Assembly (NCBI GenBank): GCA_013215945.1 | Contig: JABSOM010000016.1 | Coordinates: 18,961-82,960 of the forward strand | Reading direction: 5' to 3' | From: Campylobacteraceae bacterium | GTDB lineage: Bacteria > Campylobacterota > Campylobacteria > Campylobacterales > Arcobacteraceae | DNA: 64,000 bases | Part shown: positions 26,106 to 34,115 of the stretch, piece after piece | How the letters are laid out: each line of letters starts with the position of its first letter | Position numbering within the stretch: position 1 is the stretch's first letter | Notes under the pieces: model-generated | The model's input: the letters and a program-made list of their open reading frames with translations, nothing else | Told to the model about the DNA's origin: nothing | Databases searched by the model: none | Program-made: the position numbers and the translations under genes

Positions 26106-27622
26106 GATTAGAAATAAGCAATAAATATGTAAGCCTAACTGAGATTAAAGAAGCAAAAGAAATCAATATTTCAGCAGAGAAGAAATTTTTAGATTTTATA
26201 AATCATACCCATGATTTTTTAATGAATCAAATCAAAGATGGTAAACCTATTTATGGAATTACTACAGGTTATGGCGCAAGTGGGAAAAACTATGTATCTT
26301 ATGAAGACAGTGAAACCTTGCAAAAAAACTTATTTCGTTTTCATGGGTGTGGAATAGGAGATAATTTATCCTTAAAAGTTTGTAGATATGCGGTAATAAT
26401 GCGCACTGTTTCTTTAAGTAAAGCACGTTCTGGCGTTAGTATTAACTTATTAAAAAGACTTGAAATGCTAATAAAAGAAGATATTATTCCTGTAATTCCT
26501 TCTCAAGGCTCAGTTGGCGCAAGTGGAGATTTAACGCCCTTATCTTATATAGCTGCTGTTATTGCAGGCGAGAGAGAAGTTTATTATAAAGGGGAGATAA
26601 GAGATGTTATAGATGTTTATGCCCAACTTAATATTGTTGCTTATACCTTTAAACCCAAAGAAGCGCTTGCAATAATGAATGGTACTACTATTATGAGTGC
26701 TATTGCACTTAATGCTATAGAAGAATTTGAAATTATCTTAGACTCCATGGAATCTTATGTAGCAGCTATGTTTGAAGTACTTTTAGGAGATGACACTCCT
26801 GTTGCTGATTTTGTGCATGAATCTAAACCCTTTTCAGGACAAATTGCGGCAGCAAAAAATATTAAACGAAAAATTGAAGGTTCTTCTTTAACCCATGGAA
26901 GAGATGACAGATACGATAAATTTTTTAATGATAATGATTTAAATATTCAAGATACCTACTCTATGAGATGTGCGCCACAAGTTTTAGGAGTAATTAGAGA
27001 CAATCTTCTTATTTCTAAAAACTGGGTAGAAACAGAAATCAACTCAGTAAATGATAATCCCTTAATTGATGGAGAAAATCAACGAATTTATACCTCTGGA
27101 AATTTTTATGGAGGTTATGTGGCACATGCAATGGACACCTTAAAAATATGTGCGGCTAACTTGGCAGATTTATTAGACAAAGAATTTGCACTCTTAGTTG
27201 ATCATAAATTTAATAGAGGTTTAGGAGAAAATCTTAAATTATCAAAAGAGCCATATTATCATGGATTTAAAGCCATGCAAATTTCACTTAGTTCTTTAAG
27301 TGCTGATGTTATTAAAAATACAACAGCTGCTTCTATTCATTCACGACCTACTGAATCACTGAATCAAGATAAAGTCTCTATGGGAACAACAGCAGCACTT
27401 GATTTTGCAAAAATGATGCCAGATTTACATAATATGTTAGCTATTGCTTTTCTTGGAATGGCCCAGGCAGTTGATATTAGAGGAAAAGAAAAAGTATCTC
27501 CCCATTTAAAAAATATACATGATGAGATAAGAGAAATTATTGAACCCTTACTAGAAGACAGACGTATGGACTTTGATATTAAAAATATCAAAGTCTTACT
27601 TAAAAATGCAAAATTCATATAA
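26102..27622 (+). CDS. Aromatic amino acid ammonia-lyase (HAL/PAL/TAL family)
   Basis: 506 residues. The MIO cofactor is formed from Ala140-Ser141-Gly142 in GSVGASGDLTPLSY; the catalytic Tyr loop is YGITTGYG; SVNDNPLID and a QDxYSxR-type stretch (QDTYSMRCAPQ) are typical. The residues that set substrate choice, aligned to His89-Leu90 of Rhodobacter TAL, are Phe80-His81 here. Phe at the first position is PAL-like and His at the second HAL-like. In flexirubin and some APE systems such an enzyme makes 4-coumarate or cinnamate as the polyene starter, which the AMP ligase at 31415 would activate. Actual substrate unproven. Confidence 0.9.
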   Translation: MRLEISNKYVSLTEIKEAKEINISAEKKFLDFINHTHDFLMNQIKDGKPIYGITTGYGASGKNYVSYEDSETLQKNLFRFHGCGIGDNLSLKVCRYAVIMRTVSLSKARSGVSINLLKRLEMLIKEDIIPVIPSQGSVGASGDLTPLSYIAAVIAGEREVYYKGEIRDVIDVYAQLNIVAYTFKPKEALAIMNGTTIMSAIALNAIEEFEIILDSMESYVAAMFEVLLGDDTPVADFVHESKPFSGQIAAAKNIKRKIEGSSLTHGRDDRYDKFFNDNDLNIQDTYSMRCAPQVLGVIRDNLLISKNWVETEINSVNDNPLIDGENQRIYTSGNFYGGYVAHAMDTLKICAANLADLLDKEFALLVDHKFNRGLGENLKLSKEPYYHGFKAMQISLSSLSADVIKNTTAASIHSRPTESLNQDKVSMGTTAALDFAKMMPDLHNMLAIAFLGMAQAVDIRGKEKVSPHLKNIHDEIREIIEPLLEDRRMDFDIKNIKVLLKNAKFI

Positions 27623-27631
27623 AGTAAAAAA

Positions 27632-28327
27632 ATGCAAAAAGTATTAATAACAGGAGCTACTGGTTCTATTGGAGAAAAACTTGTAGAAGAATTTGATAAT
27701 AAGGGCTTTTTTGTTTATATTCATTATTTTAATAATCAAAAAAAAGCGCAAGAATTACTTGAGAGTATTGAAGCAGGAGAGCTTGTGTACTTTGATATGA
27801 AAAAGAAAGAAAGCATTCAAATAGCCTTAGAAAATATTCAAGTAGATGTATTAATTAATAATGCAGGTATTATAAAAGACAGTTTGTTCTTTTTTATGAA
27901 AGATGAAGATTTTGAAGATGTAATGCATACTAATGTAAATGCTTTGTTTTATATAACAAAAATTTTAAGTAAAAATATGATTATGGAAAAAAAAGGAAGT
28001 ATTGTAAATATTGCTTCTATCTCTGGTTTAGTTGGAAACGAAGGACAAGCCAATTATTCAGCTTCTAAAGGTGCTGTTATTGCTTTTACAAAAACACTTT
28101 GTGCCGAATTAGGAAGATACAATATTAGAGTTAATGCGCTGGCCCCAGGAATCATTGAATCAGAAATGACAGAAAACTTACCCAAGAAAAAAGAACTTAA
28201 AAAGAGTATTCCTTTAAAACGTTTTGGTAAAGCCCAAGAAGTAGCTAAATGTGCTTACTTTATTGGGGTCGAAGCAACATACGTAAGTGGAGAAGTTTTA
28301 AATATTTCTGGTGGTTTGGTTAGATAA
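27632..28327 (+). CDS. 3-oxoacyl-ACP reductase (FabG/ApeQ-like)
   Basis: 231-residue short-chain dehydrogenase. Cofactor site TGATGSIGE at the N-terminus, NNAG at 77-80, and catalytic Ser129, Tyr142 and Lys146 in NIASISG and NYSASK. Reduces the 3-ketoacyl-ACP made by the ketosynthase in each polyene elongation round. It sits between the ammonia-lyase and a membrane protein with hardly any spacing, so it is operon-encoded and distinct from housekeeping fabG by context. Confidence 0.93.
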   Translation: MQKVLITGATGSIGEKLVEEFDNKGFFVYIHYFNNQKKAQELLESIEAGELVYFDMKKKESIQIALENIQVDVLINNAGIIKDSLFFFMKDEDFEDVMHTNVNALFYITKILSKNMIMEKKGSIVNIASISGLVGNEGQANYSASKGAVIAFTKTLCAELGRYNIRVNALAPGIIESEMTENLPKKKELKKSIPLKRFGKAQEVAKCAYFIGVEATYVSGEVLNISGGLVR

Positions 28328-28855
28328 ATGAATCTAATATTTTCTATTTTATATGCTCCTTTTGTTTTTTATGCTTTACAAAATTTCGAATTACAAAAAG
28401 TAGCATTAGTTCTTTTTAGCTTTTCTCTTCTTTGGTTAATCAGCCTTTATAAAAAACCTTTAAAAGAAACTATCTTCCCATTATTTTATTTATTTGTTTC
28501 TATTATGGCTTATTTTATTAACCATTTTTATTTTTTAAAAGCTTTGCCCTTAATAATTTCTGTTTTAATTTCTATTTTTATGTTTTATTCTTATCACAGT
28601 AAAAATTCTTTCATTTTTATCTTTTTAGATAAAATTAAAAAAAAAGTGGGGCCTAAAGAAAAAGAATATATACAGAAATGTACACTTTTCTGGTGCTTTA
28701 TTTCTGTAATTAATATAAGTTTACATCTATTCGTACTTCAACATAATAATTTAAACTATTGGCTTTTTTACTCAAGTTTTCTTTGGATTTTTGTTTTTTT
28801 AGCGGCTGCTTTACTTCAAGTAGTACACAGATTTTTTTATTTAAAAAAGGATTAA
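28328..28855 (+). CDS. Polytopic membrane protein of the APE cluster
   Basis: 175 residues with about six predicted membrane helices, and a short cytoplasmic loop (about 100-115) containing KKKVGPKEKEYI. It resembles the COG4648-type membrane proteins that occur in aryl polyene clusters, which is supported mainly by position. It abuts the reductase gene (TAA then ATG). Function unknown; a role in export or as partner of the MMPL protein is possible. Confidence 0.68.
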   Translation: MNLIFSILYAPFVFYALQNFELQKVALVLFSFSLLWLISLYKKPLKETIFPLFYLFVSIMAYFINHFYFLKALPLIISVLISIFMFYSYHSKNSFIFIFLDKIKKKVGPKEKEYIQKCTLFWCFISVINISLHLFVLQHNNLNYWLFYSSFLWIFVFLAAALLQVVHRFFYLKKD

Positions 28856-28856
28856 A

Positions 28857-29324
28857 ATGTATAAGTATTTACTATTATTTTTATGTACAAATATTTTTTC
28901 ACAAAACATTGAATTTACTCAAAATAAATATTTAAGTGCTTTTGATAGAACAGTCATAAGTAAAGGTAAGCTAAGTTTTGAAAAAAACAAAATGAGTTTA
29001 TACTATGAAAATGACAATAAAACGGTACATTTAACTCCTAGTAAAATAATTATAAGTACAGAAAAAAGAGATTTTATTTATGATAAACAAGACAAAATAG
29101 AGCTAAGTATTTTTTTATCTTTAATACAAGCTATTTTTAACGATGATGAACAAAGCTTAAAAAAGAATTTTATACTTAGTAAAAATTCCCATATACTACT
29201 TCAACCCAAGGAATTTTTAGAAGGTATTATAAAAAAAATTGAATATAAAAAAGATGGTAAAAAACTTATATATTTGAATATTTATTTTGTTAATAAAAAT
29301 AGGATTAATATTGTTGAAAATTAA
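28857..29324 (+). CDS. LolA-like periplasmic lipid carrier
   Basis: 155 residues with a signal peptide (1-16). The rest alternates short beta strands, as in LolA/LppX-like half-barrel proteins: GKLSFEKNKMSLYYEN, KIIISTEKRDFIYDKQ and KKIEYKKDGKKLIYLNIYF. LolA-like proteins in aryl polyene clusters are thought to carry the acylated product across the periplasm. An AAGGATT site lies before the ATG. Its end overlaps the exporter gene. Confidence 0.75.
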   Translation: MYKYLLLFLCTNIFSQNIEFTQNKYLSAFDRTVISKGKLSFEKNKMSLYYENDNKTVHLTPSKIIISTEKRDFIYDKQDKIELSIFLSLIQAIFNDDEQSLKKNFILSKNSHILLQPKEFLEGIIKKIEYKKDGKKLIYLNIYFVNKNRINIVEN

Positions 29325-31434
29325 AAACTATTTATGTCTAATTATTTTTATCTTTGCTCTCCTCCTTGCTAAGGATTCTTTTTCATATATTTCTACTAAC
29401 CTAGAAAGTGTTCTTCCTAACAGCCATAAAAAAGAACTTCTCAAAGAATTTAATCAATTCAAAAACAATAAAAAACTTTTTCTGAGCATAAAAGGTTTTG
29501 ATGAAAAAGACTTAATAAATATACAAGAGATAGAAAAAGAACTCTTAAAAATCAAGGGTTTATCTTTAGCAAAAAACACCTCAGCGCTAAAACTAAAAAA
29601 ACATTTAGAAGACTATTCTTTTTACAAAAATACTATCAATAAAGACGCTCTCTCGCCTATTAACATTAATAAAAAACTTTCTACAATAAAAGAGCAGATG
29701 CTTTTAGATCCTTTTTATTTTTTCACCCAAGAAAGAGACCCCTTAAATTTATATGCAGTTAAAATACAAAAAAATATAAATCTTAAAAACAAGCATTTAA
29801 TCTTAGAAAACTATGGTTATTTTAGTATTTTTAATCTTTCTTCTTCTCTTAATACTTTAGAGGAATATGAAAGGGTATATGATCAAATACATAGTATTAT
29901 AAAAAATGATACTCTTATTTTCTCTCCTATCTTTTATTTTGTTGAAAATTCCAGAATTATAAAAGAAGATGTAAATAAAATTCTTCTCTTTGCTTCTGTA
30001 CTACTCCTATCTTTATATTTATTCATCTTAAAAAGTCCAAAACTTTTGTTTAATACTTTTTTAACTCTTAGTTCTTCCATCCTTTTAGCCCTGTTTTTTA
30101 CAACAGAACTTTTTGGAGAAATATCTATTTTTGTTTTAGTTTTTGCTGTTTCAATCTCTAGCGTTTCTATTGATTATATGTTTCATCATTACATGCATGA
30201 TTATTATCATCAAAAGAAAAAATTCAATAAATCCGTTTTCTTTGGCTTTTTAACAAGTATTGGTGCTTTTCTTATTCTTTCTTTTGTTGATTTTTCTTTG
30301 CTCAAACAAATTTGTATCTTTTCAGCACTTTCTTTATTCTTTGCATATTTACACTTTACATTTTTATTTCCATATATTACATTTAAAAAAAGAGCCAAAG
30401 GTCTTCCCTTTAAACAGAATGCACAAAAGCACTATCTTAGACCCTCTCTAATTACATTCTTTTCACTTTTGATTATAAGTGTTTCTTTATTCAACATAGA
30501 ATTTGACCTAAACATTAAAAACTTAGATGTAGACAATACAAGCTTGGATATAAAACGTGATTTTTTTGCAAAAAAATTAAATACAAAAGAGCAAAGCCCC
30601 ATATTATTTGAGGCCAGTTCTTTAAATGAGCTTACGAATATTGCTTATTCACTAAAACAAACCTACCCACAAGCTTATATTCCCCTAAGTATTGTTTTAA
30701 GTCCCCAAGAATTTATTGAAAAAAAGACTTTTTTAAAAGATAATTATTTACTGAGTTTAAAAGAGCAAGTAAAAAAAGAAGCACTATTTTTAGGTTTTCA
30801 AGAAGACTTCTTTTCTAAGGCCTATATCTTAAAAACAGAAGCTCCAACTTTTGAGAAAAATGACATAAAAAAGATGCAACTTGAAGTACGTTATTATAAG
30901 CATACCTATTACTCTTATGCTTATCTTCCTAGTCCTATAAAAAAAGAGTTAGCTGCTAATATTGTTTATCATGAGCTTTCTCTTAAACACTTATTTATAA
31001 AAGATTTAAAAAGAGTATATACGGAACTTTCCTTTTTAGGGGCAGGCAGCTTAGTTTTTATTCTTCTTATGCTTGTTTTTACTGCAAAAAAACGTTACTT
31101 TATTGCTATTAATTACATACTCTTTCCTCTAGCTATGTGTTTATTGTTTTCTATTTTCTTCTTATTCAATATTTTACATTTATTAATGCTTTTTATTATT
31201 CTAGCCATTGGTATAGATTTTGGAATTTATATGAGTTCTAAACAAGTAAGTTCATCAACAAAAAAAGCAATAGTATATTCTTTACTTTCCACTTTTTGTG
31301 GTTTTGGAGTCTTGGTATTTTCTAATATTACTGCACTGTATTCACTTGGAACAGTGGCAAGTGTAGGTATAGTCTCTATACTACTTTTATTACTCAATTC
31401 AAAAAAGGTTTTTAATGATACTGAAGGTTTATAA
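29314..31434 (+). CDS. MMPL/RND-family exporter of the APE cluster
   Basis: About 707 residues with the two-fold RND layout. There is a single N-terminal helix, a periplasmic domain, a helix bundle near 220-360 containing SISSVSIDYMFHHYMHDYYH, a second periplasmic domain and a C-terminal bundle with LAIGIDFGIYMSSKQ. It is likely to move the polyene lipid out of the inner membrane, feeding the LolA-like carrier. TTG at 29314 (or 29311) is preferred, 6-9 bases after AGGA; the frame is open to a TTG at 29287. It overlaps the LolA-like gene by about 11 bases. Confidence 0.85.
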   Translation: MKIKNYLCLIIFIFALLLAKDSFSYISTNLESVLPNSHKKELLKEFNQFKNNKKLFLSIKGFDEKDLINIQEIEKELLKIKGLSLAKNTSALKLKKHLEDYSFYKNTINKDALSPININKKLSTIKEQMLLDPFYFFTQERDPLNLYAVKIQKNINLKNKHLILENYGYFSIFNLSSSLNTLEEYERVYDQIHSIIKNDTLIFSPIFYFVENSRIIKEDVNKILLFASVLLLSLYLFILKSPKLLFNTFLTLSSSILLALFFTTELFGEISIFVLVFAVSISSVSIDYMFHHYMHDYYHQKKKFNKSVFFGFLTSIGAFLILSFVDFSLLKQICIFSALSLFFAYLHFTFLFPYITFKKRAKGLPFKQNAQKHYLRPSLITFFSLLIISVSLFNIEFDLNIKNLDVDNTSLDIKRDFFAKKLNTKEQSPILFEASSLNELTNIAYSLKQTYPQAYIPLSIVLSPQEFIEKKTFLKDNYLLSLKEQVKKEALFLGFQEDFFSKAYILKTEAPTFEKNDIKKMQLEVRYYKHTYYSYAYLPSPIKKELAANIVYHELSLKHLFIKDLKRVYTELSFLGAGSLVFILLMLVFTAKKRYFIAINYILFPLAMCLLFSIFFLFNILHLLMLFIILAIGIDFGIYMSSKQVSSSTKKAIVYSLLSTFCGFGVLVFSNITALYSLGTVASVGIVSILLLLLNSKKVFNDTEGL

Positions 31435-32626
31435 CGACGATGGTAGTTGTCAAGAGCACATAATAAATAAAGAAAACTTTTACGATAAAAACTTAGAAAA
31501 TACATGTTCTTATATTGCTTCTACTAATAAAGAACAAAATGCTCTTAATATGTTTAAATCTCATTTCTCAAATGCAAAAAGCATTTTATACGACAAAAGT
31601 AATAAATCCATTGCAAAAAAAATTGAAGCATTAAATATTTCTAATTTTGAAGACAGTAAAAAAAATAAAACGATTTTTGATATTTATGATTTCTCTTTTT
31701 TATTCTTTACTTCAGGTACAACTGGATTTCCAATAGCCGCATTAAAAAACAAAGAAAACTTTTTAGAAGAACTGGAGGTATTAACAAAACTTTTTAAAAA
31801 ATACACTATTAAAAGAGTAATTGTAAGCGTTCCTTTTGTTCATTTCTATGGCTCTCTAATGGGCTTTATGTATCCTTTGATTAATGATATAGACATAGTT
31901 CTAAAAGAGCATTTTTTACCTCATGATTTGCTTGATCTTATTGATGATAACTCTTTGGTTGTTACAACCCCTTTATACATTAAATCTTTAAACAGACTAA
32001 ATCAAAGCAAGGATTTAAGTAAATCTATTTTTCTTTCATCAACTGCTCCTTTATTTAAAGATACGGCTTTAGAATTTAACAAAAAATTCTCTTGTGATAT
32101 TATTCAACTCTTTGGTTCAACAGAAACGGGTGGAATAGCTTATAAATACAATGATGAGGAATTGTGGACTCCCTTAGAAAAAGTGATAACAAGTGCTAAT
32201 AAAGACAATGAACTTACAATACACTCGCCTTTTGTTTCTAATATTCTTTTTGAAGATAGTTTTAAAAACACAAAACAAAAAATACAAACATTTGATTATG
32301 TAGAATTTAAAGAAGATAAATTTAAACTTGTTGGACGAAGTTCACAAATATTTAAAGTAGCAGGAAAAAGATACTCAACAGTACAAATAGAAAATATTTT
32401 AGAAGATACTCCAGGTATAAATAAAGCACTGGTAACTATAAAATCACAAAAAGAAGAATTAAGAGGAGAGAGTTTAGTAATTACTCTTGAGAGTAAAAAA
32501 AGTTTTTTAATAAAAGAAATCAAACAAATCTTAAAAAATGAGTTGTCAAATATAAAATTTTCAATTGAATTAAAATTTGTAGACAAGATTCAAGTTTCTT
32601 CGCTTGGGAAAAAACTTGTATTTTAG
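31415..32626 (+). CDS. AMP-dependent acyl ligase (ApeH-like)
   Basis: 403 residues of the ANL superfamily. The P-loop-like core motif FFTSGTTGFPIAALK is present, followed by QLFGSTETGGIAYKY (adenylate-forming A5 motif) and VGRSSQIFKVAGKRY near the hinge. It is shorter than common acyl-CoA synthetases (about 500-550), as in aryl polyene AMP ligases. It would activate the aromatic starter acid and load the ACP. The ATG has an AAAAAAGG site and overlaps the exporter gene by 20 bases; last gene of the operon. Confidence 0.85.
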   Translation: MILKVYNDDGSCQEHIINKENFYDKNLENTCSYIASTNKEQNALNMFKSHFSNAKSILYDKSNKSIAKKIEALNISNFEDSKKNKTIFDIYDFSFLFFTSGTTGFPIAALKNKENFLEELEVLTKLFKKYTIKRVIVSVPFVHFYGSLMGFMYPLINDIDIVLKEHFLPHDLLDLIDDNSLVVTTPLYIKSLNRLNQSKDLSKSIFLSSTAPLFKDTALEFNKKFSCDIIQLFGSTETGGIAYKYNDEELWTPLEKVITSANKDNELTIHSPFVSNILFEDSFKNTKQKIQTFDYVEFKEDKFKLVGRSSQIFKVAGKRYSTVQIENILEDTPGINKALVTIKSQKEELRGESLVITLESKKSFLIKEIKQILKNELSNIKFSIELKFVDKIQVSSLGKKLVF

Positions 32627-32750
32627 TTTTAGTTTAAATCTAATTCAAGATTGATTTGATAGATGTACTTTTTTCATCAATAATTTTAGAATTTGAATAG
32701 TAATTTTACTTTTTAAATAAAAATTAATATTATTATAATTAATTACCTAT

Positions 32751-32756
32751 TATAAT
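32751..32756 (+). promoter_or_regulatory. -10 element upstream of the lipoprotein gene
   Basis: TATAAT, 31 bases ahead of the lipoprotein start, in AT-rich DNA with periodic T/A tracts as is usual for vegetative promoters in this phylum. Confidence 0.5.
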
Positions 32757-32786
32757 ACTACTAATTTAAAATTTTTAGGAGTAAGA

Positions 32787-33194
32787 ATGAAAAGAATAAT
32801 GAAGTTAAGTAGTTTTCTGGTTTTAGTAGCATTAATTATGACTGGATGTCCAGCCCCAATATATAATGTTGAGAAAAGTAAAATAACAAAATCCACTGAA
32901 AGTATGGATTCTATTTATAAATCTATTGAAACTGCCGCAGAATCTCTTACCTGGCAGATAAAGAGAACAGGAAAGAATGAAGCTATTGCAATACTTTATA
33001 TTCGAGTACATGAAGCAAAAGTAAAAATCACTTTTAATGAGAAAGAGTATAGTATTACATATATAGGTGGGCAAAACTTATCTTATAAACCTTCAGAAGG
33101 TACCATACATGAGAATTATAATAAATGGGTTCAAAAGTTGGAAAGTAGTATTGATGAGCATCTGAAAAAAGACTCTGAAATAATGTCAAAATAA
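32787..33194 (+). CDS. Putative lipoprotein, paralogue A
   Basis: 135 residues with a lipoprotein signal ending LIMTGC (Cys21). The mature domain of about 110 residues ends with TIHENYNKWVQKLESSIDEH. It is clearly related to the lipoprotein encoded on the other strand at 33530-33931, which has TIHPKYNKWVQKFENAINHE at the same place. The family is unknown to me. An AGGAG site precedes the ATG. Confidence 0.72.
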   Translation: MKRIMKLSSFLVLVALIMTGCPAPIYNVEKSKITKSTESMDSIYKSIETAAESLTWQIKRTGKNEAIAILYIRVHEAKVKITFNEKEYSITYIGGQNLSYKPSEGTIHENYNKWVQKLESSIDEHLKKDSEIMSK

Positions 33195-33271
33195 TAAGAT
33201 AAAATTTTATCTATCATTTGTAAGTTAAGCATATTTTGATTTACTCACTATACTTAAAAAATTGAAAGGTG

Positions 33272-33308
33272 TTGTTGTGTTAAATATGACTAATATTTAA
33301 CACAACAA
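33272..33308. repeat. Perfect 16-bp inverted repeat
   Basis: Arms 33272-33287 and 33293-33308 are perfectly complementary over 16 bases, with loop GACTA. It lies 77 bases downstream of lipoprotein A and has no T-run on either side. It may be a strong mRNA 3' hairpin or the remnant of an insertion. Confidence 0.7.
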
Positions 33309-33377
33309 ACTTACAACTACTATACAAAAATACCTAAGTTCTGAATATCTTCATTTTTTTTATTCTATAGTAATCTC

Positions 33378-33491
33378 TATTGTCGTGTACAGAGTGTATA
33401 AAACATTTGCACCATTTTGAATTTTTACGTTTCTTCTTCGGGTGTAATCTATTTCGTATCTTCCCCATAATCTAGGGAAAACTTGGCACAC
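33378..33491 (-). pseudogene. Broken copy of the rqcH 3' end
   Basis: This 114-base stretch matches 34131-34245, the last ~38 codons of the NFACT/RqcH gene, over its whole length with scattered substitutions. On the minus strand it reads CAKFSLDY like the gene, then a one-base deletion shifts the frame and a TAG stop follows. Upstream codons and start are missing, so it is a remnant. It lies on the far side of lipoprotein gene B from the intact gene. The rest of 33195-33529 holds only a perfect inverted repeat. Confidence 0.85.
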
Positions 33492-33529
33492 TATATGTTT
33501 CGTATTTAAGGAACTTATTATAAACATTT

Positions 33530-33931
33530 TTATTTTTTGTTTGCGATTGACTTTAATTCATGATTAATAGCATTCTCAAATTTTTGAACCCACTTATTGT
33601 ACTTTGGGTGAATCGTTCCTTTTGTTTTATTATGATCTAAATTAACACTACTTACATGATTAATAGAAAAAGTATTAGAGCTATGAGGAATTTCTACAAC
33701 GGCTTTGCTATTTTCGTAATGAAGCACTGCTTTAGCCAATCCTGTCTCAACTTTTTTCACCACCCAACCTTTTGAATATCCGGCTTTTTTAATCGCATTG
33801 AATACGTTTTCTTGACTAACTTTTTGTTTTATTTCGGACTTCATTACATTATAAACCGAAGAAGCTCCACAGCCAACAAATACGATACTTAAGATAATGC
33901 CTAAAATATTTAATTTCACAATACTGTTCAT
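33530..33931 (-). CDS. Putative lipoprotein, paralogue B
   Basis: 133 residues with a lipoprotein signal ending IVFVGC (Cys21). It resembles paralogue A (32787-33194) throughout: SSVYNVMKSEI versus PIYNVEKSKI, and the C-terminal TIHxxYNKWVQKxExxI block. It is encoded in the opposite direction and sits between the broken and the intact rqcH 3' ends, which suggests that it arrived together with that duplication. Function unknown. Confidence 0.72.
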   Translation of the reverse strand: MNSIVKLNILGIILSIVFVGCGASSVYNVMKSEIKQKVSQENVFNAIKKAGYSKGWVVKKVETGLAKAVLHYENSKAVVEIPHSSNTFSINHVSSVNLDHNKTKGTIHPKYNKWVQKFENAINHELKSIANKK

Positions 33932-34115
33932 TTTTTGCCTTTTTTATTTATTACCGTATAGTAGCGTCAATAATCTATATAAGTCATTAATTTTATTATA
34001 GTTTGATAAGTAAAAGACTGTTTATTTTACTAAACGAAGATTAAAGGTTTATTCGATTTTTTCTACATTAAGTGAAGATATAAATAGTTTCTAAGAAAAG
34101 AAACAAATATCTAAA

